Of a stretch of 30,046 nt of DNA, positions 20,360 to 27,025 are shown in pieces. The translations under genes and the position numbers were made by a program. Under the pieces are notes generated by a model. The model searched no databases, was not told the origin of the DNA, and saw only the letters and a list, made by a program, of their open reading frames with translations. The stretch comes from a virus: the IMG/VR virus record IMGVR_UViG_3300025289_000094, positions 1 to 30,046 of that record. The stretch is one strand, 5' to 3'. The stretch's first letter is position 1. Each line of letters begins with the position of its first letter.

Positions 20360-21602
20360 GGGCGGCCTCCAATAAGTTGGCAGGCAAACCGGTCACGGCC
20401 GCCAGGGCACGGGCGCCGCCGGCCGCCTGCAGGCGGGAATCGATGGCCATCATGCACTGCACGCTCTCCTCGTAGATGCCGAGCATGGCGCCGGCGTCGT
20501 AGGCGTGCTGCGTGTGGGCTTCGAACAGCGCTTCGAACTGCACCCGGGCGTCGTCCTTGCCAGTCAGACGCCAGACGTTCCAGAGGTATTCCGCTTTGCC
20601 GGCCTGGTGGTGCATCAGCGCCTTAAGGCGTTCGGCCTCGCCCATCGCTTTGGCGGCGGTGAGCTCGCAGGCGTTGCGATCGACGATGTACTCGAGGCCG
20701 GTGAGCTCGCGGTGCTTGATCATCGTTTCCAGGAAACCGTCCGCCTGGCCGAGCGCCCCAGCGGCCTGGCCGGCGGTGGCGGCGATGGCTTCGCATTCAT
20801 TCACCAGCTGCGCGACGCGGTCGTAGTCCTGACCCTGAAGCTCGAGGGCCATCGCCTTGCGCAGCTGTAGGTTTTGCTTGTCATAGTGGTTGAAGGTGGT
20901 CCGCAGGACCTTGGCACGCTCAGCCATGTAGGCTTCGTCCAGCGGAGCGATCTCGCCGTCGTAGCCATAGCGCAGTTTGGTCCAGTGGCCGTGGCCGGAG
21001 AAGAGCTTAACCGTCACCCCCCGGCCGGCGGCGATGCCCAGCCAGAACTGAAAGCACGGCATTTGGAATTCGAACTCGGTGCCGCTGCCCATCTCCACGC
21101 AGTAAATCTCGATGCGCTGCTTGCCCTTCAGGATGGCCAGGGCGATGGCGTAGACGAAGGTGGAGGTGAAGTAGCGCACCGGCCGCTCGCTCTTGCCTGT
21201 GACCAGAAGGACGTTGGCCAGCAGGGTGTCTTCCACCTCTTCGATGGGGTAGCGCACCGAGCTTGGCACATCCGGGTCCACGTCCTGCATGTAGACCGGG
21301 TAGTCGTGCTCCTGCTGCAGCCAGGCCCAGTGGCCCTTGTCGTTGGGGTTGTGCTCGCTGCGGTAGATGGCCGGGACGTGCATCTGGAAGACGGCGTCGA
21401 CCCGCTGCGGCCAGGGCGGGTCCAACCGAACGGCTTTTACGCCCTGCAACAGGTCAACGGAATTGAGCGCCTGGCCGTTCGGCCCGATTTCGGTCATGCG
21501 GCTGGCGGCCTCATTGAGCACCCAGATTTCCTTGGTCTTATCGCCCCAGGGAACCAGGTGCCGGGTGTCAGGGTGGGAACCTACAATGCAGACGGTGTTC
21601 AT
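20352..21602 (-). CDS. Rossmann-fold DUF115-like enzyme, 416 aa
   Basis: The N-terminus NTVCIVGSHPDTRHLVPWGD and EIWVLNEAASRM is a nucleotide-binding-like strand-loop. The centre (about 145-205) has FTSTFVYAIALAILKGKQRI and YCVEMGSGTEFEFQMPCFQF, a pattern I know from DUF115 / MptE-like and sialyltransferase-like proteins found beside glycosyltransferases. The C-terminal half is helical with many Ala and Glu (about 240-416). ATG 21602 is chosen; the only earlier in-frame start is a TTG without ribosome site. It is the first of three coupled enzyme genes inside the capsid operon. The reaction is unknown; sugar activation or transfer is the best reading. Confidence 0.6.
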   Translation of the reverse strand: MNTVCIVGSHPDTRHLVPWGDKTKEIWVLNEAASRMTEIGPNGQALNSVDLLQGVKAVRLDPPWPQRVDAVFQMHVPAIYRSEHNPNDKGHWAWLQQEHDYPVYMQDVDPDVPSSVRYPIEEVEDTLLANVLLVTGKSERPVRYFTSTFVYAIALAILKGKQRIEIYCVEMGSGTEFEFQMPCFQFWLGIAAGRGVTVKLFSGHGHWTKLRYGYDGEIAPLDEAYMAERAKVLRTTFNHYDKQNLQLRKAMALELQGQDYDRVAQLVNECEAIAATAGQAAGALGQADGFLETMIKHRELTGLEYIVDRNACELTAAKAMGEAERLKALMHHQAGKAEYLWNVWRLTGKDDARVQFEALFEAHTQHAYDAGAMLGIYEESVQCMMAIDSRLQAAGGARALAAVTGLPANLLEAAHV

Positions 21603-21635
21603 CGGATTTTTTGCGACCTCTGTCAAGTGGTGAAA

Positions 21636-21661
21636 GGGAGGGGCGACCCTGCACCCCTCCC
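21636..21661 (-). terminator. GC-rich hairpin between capsid and enzyme genes
   Basis: GGGAGGGG (21636-21643) and CCCCTCCC (21654-21661) form a perfect 8-base stem with a 10-base loop, in the 68-base gap after the decoration-type gene. On the transcribed strand the stem is followed by TTTCACC, a poor U-tract. It may reduce transcription into the enzyme trio or stabilise the upstream capsid message. Confidence 0.5.
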
Positions 21662-21670
21662 TACGTCAGG

Positions 21671-22156
21671 TTAGGACGAGCTGATCGGCGTCAGGCCCGG
21701 GTAGACCGGTTCCAGGAACGCATCGGCGTTGACCAGCAGCGCCGACATGCTCGAGGAGCCCGGTACCAGCCGGACACGCACGAACTTGCCACCGGTGAGG
21801 GCGGCCGCCACGTCGGCGGGATCGACCTCGATCAGGAAGCTGGTGTTGTCCTGGCTGGCGTTGATGCTGATGCCAGTGGCGGCGCCATCAGAGACGGCGC
21901 CCCAGGCATCGGTGCCCACGGCCGAAGACTGGCGGTACTTGAACGCCACGCCGGCTTCCGTGCCGGAGTCAGCATTCTCGGTCGAGGCTTCGACGACCAG
22001 CACCAGGCTGTCGCCGGCCACGTTGCCGAACTTCACCAGGAGGGTCAGCCAGTGGGCGAGGGACACGTCGACAAACGGCGTCGACAGGGTGACCTCGGTG
22101 GTGTCCTGCGGCGAGAGCAGCGGGACGACCTGAAGTTTTTCTCCAAAGCGGATCAT
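21671..22156 (-). CDS. Probable head decoration or capsid-associated protein, 161 aa
   Basis: It is beta-rich throughout (LTLLVKFGNVAGDSLVLVVE, FLIEVDPADVAAALTGGKFV, RVRLVPGSSSMSALLV) with AFKYRQSSAVGTDAWG in the middle. It lies directly downstream of the major capsid gene and has an ideal ribosome site (AAGGAG, 6 bases before the ATG), so high expression is expected. These features suit a decoration/stabilisation protein, but no family motif is visible, and proteins of this 'local measurement of a tested sample' texture also occur as tail-region proteins. The role is inferred from position. Confidence 0.55.
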   Translation of the reverse strand: MIRFGEKLQVVPLLSPQDTTEVTLSTPFVDVSLAHWLTLLVKFGNVAGDSLVLVVEASTENADSGTEAGVAFKYRQSSAVGTDAWGAVSDGAATGISINASQDNTSFLIEVDPADVAAALTGGKFVRVRLVPGSSSMSALLVNADAFLEPVYPGLTPISSS

Positions 22157-22187
22157 GGGAGTCTCCTTATCTGTCAGCCAGCCCGGG

Positions 22188-23477
22188 TTAGGAGCTGGTG
22201 CTCAGCACAACATAGGGCGAGCGGGCGGAAGCGCCGCTCTTCGGGGTGAGGCCGGACTTCCAGAACGGCGCACCGTCCGACCGCGCAATGAAGCGGAAGG
22301 CGGTTTCGTCGGTCAGGAACTGGACGTGGATCGAGGAGGCTACTTTCACCCCGTCACCCTTCTTGATGGCCTTGTACTGCTTGAGGTCCACCAGCATCAG
22401 GTCACCGGTGGTGCCCAGCGCTGCGGCATACTCCACCTCGATCACCGGCCGGCCAAACAGGCGGGCGTACTGCGAGTCCGCCAGGCCGCCGGGCGGCTGG
22501 TACACCGGCTGATCGCCGATGGTCATCACCGCCAGTTGCGGGTGCACGTCCTGCTCGGCCAGCCAGACGTACTGCGAGCCGCCGCCTGCCCAGCGCCGTG
22601 CCCACATCGCCAGCACATCGGCGGCGATGATGGCGTTGGCGTTGGTGCGGGTCACGACCTGGGTGGCCGGGTGGCCCATGATGCCCTTGTTGCCGGCGCC
22701 AGCGGGCGCACCGTTGTAGATGTCGTCTTCCATCATGAAGACCAACTCGGTGGGCACGTTGTTGTTCAGCCAGCTTTCGAGCGCCACGGTGTCTTCCAGC
22801 TGCTCGTCGGTGGCGTAGCACAGCGCGGCATACTTCTTCAGCTTCAGCTCGAGCTGGTCGAACTTCGGCCGGGAGGCCGTCAGGGTGCCGCCTTCTTTCA
22901 CGCGGTAGCCCTGCACGCCGCCCATGCGCGAGCCATTGGCCCGGCTGGTCTCGTCGACACGATTCCAGGTCATGCCGTTGCTGTTGGGGCCGATGGTCTC
23001 CATGTCGACGCGCTGGAGGATCTGGCCGACCTCGTACATGCGCTGCTCGATGGTGTTGTTCGCTTGCGAACGCACCAGGAAGCCGCCGGCGTCCGGCTGC
23101 GACTCGTTGAGGCCGAGGCCGGCCTTGCGCGAGAGCAGGCGAACGTCCATGTTCGCCGGGTTGAGGGCGGCGTGCTTGACCGCCATGAAGAACTGGCCGT
23201 CGGACTCGAAGTCCTTATCGGCCTCGTCTTCAACCACCTCGACGTTGTTGCCCGGGTTGCCCTTGGCGGGTGCAGATGCGGCGAAGGCCTTCACGGCCGT
23301 TTCGGCCGCTTCCTTGGCCATTGCCTTGGCGGTCTCCACGGAGACCAGGGTGACCTCGGGCGGGTCATTCTCGAACTCGGTGCCGCGCAGGGCGAGCGCC
23401 TTCTGTTCGGAGGTGAGCTCTTCGACCTTCAGACCCATCGTCTTGGCGAAGTTCTCGAGGATCTCTTTCTTGTTCAT
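22188..23477 (-). CDS. Major capsid protein from internal in-frame start, 429 aa
   Basis: The ATG at 23477 (Met325 of the fusion) is preceded by AGAGGAG at 7 bases, a better ribosome site than that of the full-length gene. The product starts MNKKEILENFAKTMGLKVEE, a charged helical delta-type domain, and continues through the HK97-fold capsid to the common stop. The length (429 aa) is close to that of normal HK97-type major capsid precursors. Nested in-frame products are well known in phage head genes (lambda C/Nu3), where the shorter protein is the scaffold; here it would be the capsid itself. Confidence 0.7.
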   Translation of the reverse strand: MNKKEILENFAKTMGLKVEELTSEQKALALRGTEFENDPPEVTLVSVETAKAMAKEAAETAVKAFAASAPAKGNPGNNVEVVEDEADKDFESDGQFFMAVKHAALNPANMDVRLLSRKAGLGLNESQPDAGGFLVRSQANNTIEQRMYEVGQILQRVDMETIGPNSNGMTWNRVDETSRANGSRMGGVQGYRVKEGGTLTASRPKFDQLELKLKKYAALCYATDEQLEDTVALESWLNNNVPTELVFMMEDDIYNGAPAGAGNKGIMGHPATQVVTRTNANAIIAADVLAMWARRWAGGGSQYVWLAEQDVHPQLAVMTIGDQPVYQPPGGLADSQYARLFGRPVIEVEYAAALGTTGDLMLVDLKQYKAIKKGDGVKVASSIHVQFLTDETAFRFIARSDGAPFWKSGLTPKSGASARSPYVVLSTSS

Positions 23478-24449
23478 GGGATTGCTCCTCTTCGGTTGGG
23501 TGGCGGAGGGTCCGCCTGTTCGGGGTTGCACCGCACGCCCTTTGGCCTTGACTGCCGGCGCCGCAGCGCCCTCTGGCTGTCCTTCGGCGGCGGGGGCCGC
23601 GTGAGCAAGTGATTTGAGCGCCGTGACCACGTTGGCAGTCATCATGCGCGGTTCAGCCGGCATCACCGTGAGAGTGTCACGGCGCAGCGGCCACTTCGTG
23701 ATTTCCCCCGTCTCCAGGGCCACGGTCTTGCCCGGGATGGCTTCGCTGGAGGTGCCGATCAGGCCGGCCTCGATAAGGCTCTCCAGCGCCTGGATGTACT
23801 TGTTGCGGCGGTTGAGCACGCGCTCCACCCACAGCCCGACCTCGTCGAGCACCGCTGACTTCCAATCCACGACCCCCAGTACCTCGTCGGCGTCCGGGCC
23901 GGTCTTGTCCAGCGCCTTGCCGATGCCGTGCTCCCAGTCCACGTAGAGCACACCGGCGGCGGTGTACGAACTGGAGAAGTCGGTGTTTTTGGTGAAGAAC
24001 TCACCCAGGCTGCCGTCCGGGTTGGGACCCGAGCGCAGGAATTCGAGATCACGCTGGTCGTCGTCGCCCCACAGCGCCAGGTAGTTGCCGACGCGCAGGG
24101 AGTCGTCGTTGGCGCCCAGGCTCTTGAGCGGATTGCGGCCGGCTTCCAATACCTGCAGTTGAATGGACTTGGCCACCCACTCGGTCTGGCGCTCGACCTC
24201 TTCCCACTCCACCGGCGGGGCGAAGACGATGTTGCCGCCCTCGTTGCGGCTGTAGGTCACCCGGAAGTACTTGCCGCCCTTTTCGATGACCAGGTGATCG
24301 GCAAAGGTCTCCATCACCCAGGTGTCATCCATCGACACCAGGTCTGGGCTGAGCGGGTGGGCGGCCCGCCAGGCCTGGCGCACCTCTTCCAGTTGCTGGT
24401 CGAGACTGGCGGCCTTGTTGGCGGTCGAACGATTGATTTTCTTGGACAT
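22188..24449 (-). CDS. Fused prohead protease and HK97-type major capsid protein, 753 aa
   Basis: One frame covers both maturation protease and capsid. Residues ~40-100 are a small beta-rich domain (WVMETFADHLVIEKGGKYFR). Residues ~110-270 look like the HK97/herpes-type serine protease, with VLYVDWEHG (His174) and GTSSEAIPG (Ser234/235) as likely catalytic pair. A Pro/Ala-rich linker (~283-323) leads to a delta/scaffold-like helical region (~325-430) and then the HK97-fold capsid (from ~455, DAGGFLVRSQANNTIEQRMY, with AALCYATDEQLEDTVALESW). The start at 24449 has GGAG before it. A strong internal ribosome site precedes Met325, so the capsid part is probably also made alone. The protease would release capsid from the fusion; cleavage sites are not determined. 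Confidence 0.85.
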   Translation of the reverse strand: MSKKINRSTANKAASLDQQLEEVRQAWRAAHPLSPDLVSMDDTWVMETFADHLVIEKGGKYFRVTYSRNEGGNIVFAPPVEWEEVERQTEWVAKSIQLQVLEAGRNPLKSLGANDDSLRVGNYLALWGDDDQRDLEFLRSGPNPDGSLGEFFTKNTDFSSSYTAAGVLYVDWEHGIGKALDKTGPDADEVLGVVDWKSAVLDEVGLWVERVLNRRNKYIQALESLIEAGLIGTSSEAIPGKTVALETGEITKWPLRRDTLTVMPAEPRMMTANVVTALKSLAHAAPAAEGQPEGAAAPAVKAKGRAVQPRTGGPSATQPKRSNPMNKKEILENFAKTMGLKVEELTSEQKALALRGTEFENDPPEVTLVSVETAKAMAKEAAETAVKAFAASAPAKGNPGNNVEVVEDEADKDFESDGQFFMAVKHAALNPANMDVRLLSRKAGLGLNESQPDAGGFLVRSQANNTIEQRMYEVGQILQRVDMETIGPNSNGMTWNRVDETSRANGSRMGGVQGYRVKEGGTLTASRPKFDQLELKLKKYAALCYATDEQLEDTVALESWLNNNVPTELVFMMEDDIYNGAPAGAGNKGIMGHPATQVVTRTNANAIIAADVLAMWARRWAGGGSQYVWLAEQDVHPQLAVMTIGDQPVYQPPGGLADSQYARLFGRPVIEVEYAAALGTTGDLMLVDLKQYKAIKKGDGVKVASSIHVQFLTDETAFRFIARSDGAPFWKSGLTPKSGASARSPYVVLSTSS

Positions 24450-24468
24450 GGCGTCTCCGGTAACAAAA

Positions 24469-24534
24469 AGAGCGGCGACTGATGAACACAGGCACCCGCG
24501 TGTTGCGGGGCATCTGTGCCTCAGTCGCCGCTCT
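24469..24534 (-). terminator. Terminator-like or attenuator hairpin 5' of the protease-capsid gene
   Basis: AGAGCGGCGACTGA (24469-24482) and TCAGTCGCCGCTCT (24521-24534) form a perfect 14-base stem. Inside it, CACAG/CTGTG and CCCGC/GCGGG extend the structure. On the transcribed minus strand the stem ends in U5, then GUUA, like an intrinsic terminator. It stands only 19 bases before the protease-capsid ATG, on the same strand, so it must be read through, processed or regulated for capsid expression. Confidence 0.75.
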
Positions 24535-24635
24535 GTTCTCTAGGGCCGGGTCCGTACCCGACCCCAACAAAAGTAGCTCTGTCTAGGCGTGCCGCACATC
24601 GTGCTGGCGGCTATGCAATTGGTCTTGCAGGATTT

Positions 24636-24664
24636 ATGCTACATGCAATCGAAATTGTTGTCAA
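24636..24664 (-). promoter_or_regulatory. Candidate sigma70-type promoter for the capsid genes
   Basis: On the minus strand TTGACA (24664-24659) is followed after exactly 17 bases by TAGCAT (24641-24636), just downstream of the head morphogenesis stop. Expected transcription start is about 24629, giving a leader of some 180 bases with two hairpins before the capsid gene. The spacing is ideal and the -35 is perfect; the -10 has two mismatches. Confidence 0.6.
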
Positions 24665-24668
24665 GCCC

Positions 24669-25361
24669 CTACAGGATAACGATGGCCGTCCAGCAGCGCT
24701 CGCGGGGGTGGGCGGGGTAGCTGGTCGTCCAGCCCTGGCTGCGCAGTCGCAGGTGGTTGGGCCGGCAGACATTGCACACGCCGCCATCGTCCAGGGTGAA
24801 CCACAGGCGGTCGGTGAGGATGCCCTGACGATTGAGTGCGTCCTCGTAGATGTCCAGGCCGCGGTCCCAGCCGCGGGCTGTCTCGGTGATGGCGATGTTC
24901 GTCGCCCGCACCGGCCCGAAGCGGCTTTCCAGTGATTTGACCAGCCCGTCGAAGTCCAGCTGGCCGTTGAAGTACTGCTGCAGTTTCTCCTGGAGTGCCG
25001 CCTGGTCCTTGGCGACGATATCCCGCACCAGGCTGAAGCTGTACGTGCCGGCCCAGTTCGAGGCCTCGCTCAATACCTCGTCCCAGTCCACGCCCACACC
25101 CAGGCGCAGCATGGCGGCTTCGGCGCCGGTCTCGGCGGTCTCACGCAGTGAAAGCACCAGCAGCGCCAGCAGCGCCGCCAGCCACGGCTCCCAGAAGGTG
25201 TCGCCTGGGTCCTGGGGGTTGTCCCGGTCCAGCCGGCTGATCAGGTCGAGGTACTGCTCCTCGAGGCTGATGCCCAGCAGTTCGGCCAGGCTGAGCTCGC
25301 GCTCGTCCTTCGCCTTGCCGTCCGGGTCGATGTCGCCGGTCAGGCTGACGCGGTCGCTCAC
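24669..25361 (-). CDS. Head morphogenesis protein (SPP1 gp7 / Mu F-like), 230 aa
   Basis: The C-terminal ~60 residues show the gp7/F-type signature: RLWFTLDDGGVCNVCRPNH, then AHPRERCWTAIVIL, i.e. a Cys-x-x-Cys followed by His-Pro and Cys, a likely metal site. The middle has ATNIAITETARGWDRGLDIY, also typical ('ia.TE......g'). The N-terminal half is helical with a hydrophobic stretch (WLAALLALLVLSLRET). Such minor head proteins bind the portal and are ejected with or help package DNA. The start overlaps the portal stop (ATGA at 25358-25361). A promoter follows directly after its stop. Confidence 0.82.
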   Translation of the reverse strand: MSDRVSLTGDIDPDGKAKDERELSLAELLGISLEEQYLDLISRLDRDNPQDPGDTFWEPWLAALLALLVLSLRETAETGAEAAMLRLGVGVDWDEVLSEASNWAGTYSFSLVRDIVAKDQAALQEKLQQYFNGQLDFDGLVKSLESRFGPVRATNIAITETARGWDRGLDIYEDALNRQGILTDRLWFTLDDGGVCNVCRPNHLRLRSQGWTTSYPAHPRERCWTAIVIL

Positions 25362-27013
25362 GGGTAGCTCTCCCAGCCTCCCAGGGCGGCATACACCCGG
25401 GCCGGCTCGGCGCCCTTCTCCAGCGCCCCTTTCACCGCTCCTACCAGGGCAGCGTCAAAGTGGCCCGATTCCAGCAGCTGCCGGCCGCCAACGAAGACCG
25501 CCTTGATGGCCTCCTTGTCGACGGCCCGACTCAGGCCGATGCGCACCAGGTCGGCGAACTCCGCCGGCAGGCGCTCCGCAACGAACTCCGCCGCCGACTT
25601 GGCCCCGCCCAACCGGGCAGCGTTGCGCTGCCACTGCCCCAGTTCCTTGAGTGCATCCTCCAGCTGGGCCTTGGCGTTCGGGTCCATCTTCGGCCGGGGC
25701 GCACGCTCCGGCTCCTTCGCGTTATTCCCCTGTGCCGGGTCGCCGAAGCGTTCGAAGCGCTCCTGGGCAAGCTCCGCCTGGCGGGCCTTCTCCTCGCGGA
25801 TGGCGGCCAGGGCCAGCTTGTCGTCATCGGACAGCTCGTAGCCCAGGACGTGCATCGAGAACTCGGCAGCTTCCGGGCTGGCGGCGATGGCAGTGACCAT
25901 GTTGTAGAGCGCAAACGAGCGCTCCTTCTCGTCCTCCTGGTAGACGTCAATGCCGCCCTCATTGACCTCGATCTGGTAACCGTTGGGGCCGAAGACCTGC
26001 TCATTGAAGGCGTCGAAGATCTCCCGCGTCTCGGGGATGATGGTCTCGGTGTAGAAGCGGATGTCATCCTGCTGCACCACCCCACCACCGCCCAGGCCGC
26101 CGGCATCGTTGCTGAAGAGCTTGCTCTGCGGGATACCCAGCGCCTGGCTGATGTCTTCCCGCTTCTTGTCGGTGAGATCGCTGTCTTCCAGGCCTTCCAA
26201 GCCCTCGCCGATGGTGACGACCTGCACCTGGTCGGCGTTGAAGACCTTTTGCTGGAAGGCGTTGGCAATGCCTCGGTAGAACTTGTTCCACCAGGCTTCA
26301 AACTTGTCCCGCTCGTCCTTCTTGGTCTTGTCGCCCACCAGCAGCAGGGTGGCCTTGATGGCGCCGCGCCCGAAGAAGCCGGTGGCGAACAGGTCCACAT
26401 TGAACAGCACGCCGGCCGCCGAGAGCGCCGCTCGCACCGGGTAGTTGGCCGGCGGGCCGATCTCGCTGTAGGGGTCAGCCAGCCAGAAGTAAGCGATCTC
26501 CTCGAGCTTGAATTCCTTCTCGACGACGGTGCTGCCAGGGCCGGTCATCCTGCGATTCCAGGCGCGCAGGTCACCCACCTTCGGCCCCTCCTTGAAGTAG
26601 AGCGGGTCCACCGACAGCGGGTTGAGGTACTTCAGCGACTTGGTTACGTCGTACTTGTTGGCGTTGTTGAACACGTAGGCCCGGCCGGTGAGCATCCGGG
26701 CGGCCGCGATCAGGTACAGCAGTCGCTTCGGGTTGGGCAGGAACCCGACCTTGTTGCGGTAGTCGCTCGACTCCTCGACGAGGTCGCCCTTGAGGTTCTT
26801 GATCTCAAAAGGGATGGACCCGACCGTCGAGGCCACCAGGCGCACGCCGCGGTACAGCCAGGGCACCTTGGCGAAATAGTCCGAGGCGGTCATCTCGATG
26901 CCGGCGCGTGGGTCGCCGCTCAGCCAGTTCCAGGCCTCGGGGTGGTCGTTGTCGTCGCCAATGTTGATCGCCGCCGACTTGCGGCCGTCCGTAAAGATTA
27001 CTTTTCGTGCCAT
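25358..27013 (-). CDS. Portal protein, HK97 family, 551 aa
   Basis: It forms the ring through which DNA enters and leaves the head. Typical segments are YFAKVPWLYRGVRLVASTVG (about 43-62), FLPNPKRLLYLIAAARMLTG (about 88-108), YVFNNANKYDVTKSLKYLNP, LSAAGVLFNVDLFATGFFGR (about 195-215), and GIPQSKLFSNDAGGLGGGGV after the stem region (about 300-320). The C-terminal ~110 residues are a helical, Ala/Glu-rich extension (MDPNAKAQLEDALKELGQWQ). Of two ATGs six bases apart, that at 27013 has AGGAG at proper distance; the first (27019) touches the Shine-Dalgarno. It follows terL by 12 bases. Confidence 0.88.
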   Translation of the reverse strand: MARKVIFTDGRKSAAINIGDDNDHPEAWNWLSGDPRAGIEMTASDYFAKVPWLYRGVRLVASTVGSIPFEIKNLKGDLVEESSDYRNKVGFLPNPKRLLYLIAAARMLTGRAYVFNNANKYDVTKSLKYLNPLSVDPLYFKEGPKVGDLRAWNRRMTGPGSTVVEKEFKLEEIAYFWLADPYSEIGPPANYPVRAALSAAGVLFNVDLFATGFFGRGAIKATLLLVGDKTKKDERDKFEAWWNKFYRGIANAFQQKVFNADQVQVVTIGEGLEGLEDSDLTDKKREDISQALGIPQSKLFSNDAGGLGGGGVVQQDDIRFYTETIIPETREIFDAFNEQVFGPNGYQIEVNEGGIDVYQEDEKERSFALYNMVTAIAASPEAAEFSMHVLGYELSDDDKLALAAIREEKARQAELAQERFERFGDPAQGNNAKEPERAPRPKMDPNAKAQLEDALKELGQWQRNAARLGGAKSAAEFVAERLPAEFADLVRIGLSRAVDKEAIKAVFVGGRQLLESGHFDAALVGAVKGALEKGAEPARVYAALGGWESYP

Positions 27014-27025
27014 CGCCATCTCCTC

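Noticed and set aside
22155-23612. A 485-codon plus-strand frame opposite the capsid gene
   Set aside because: It is a shadow of the protease-capsid gene; no ribosome site and no recognisable motif.
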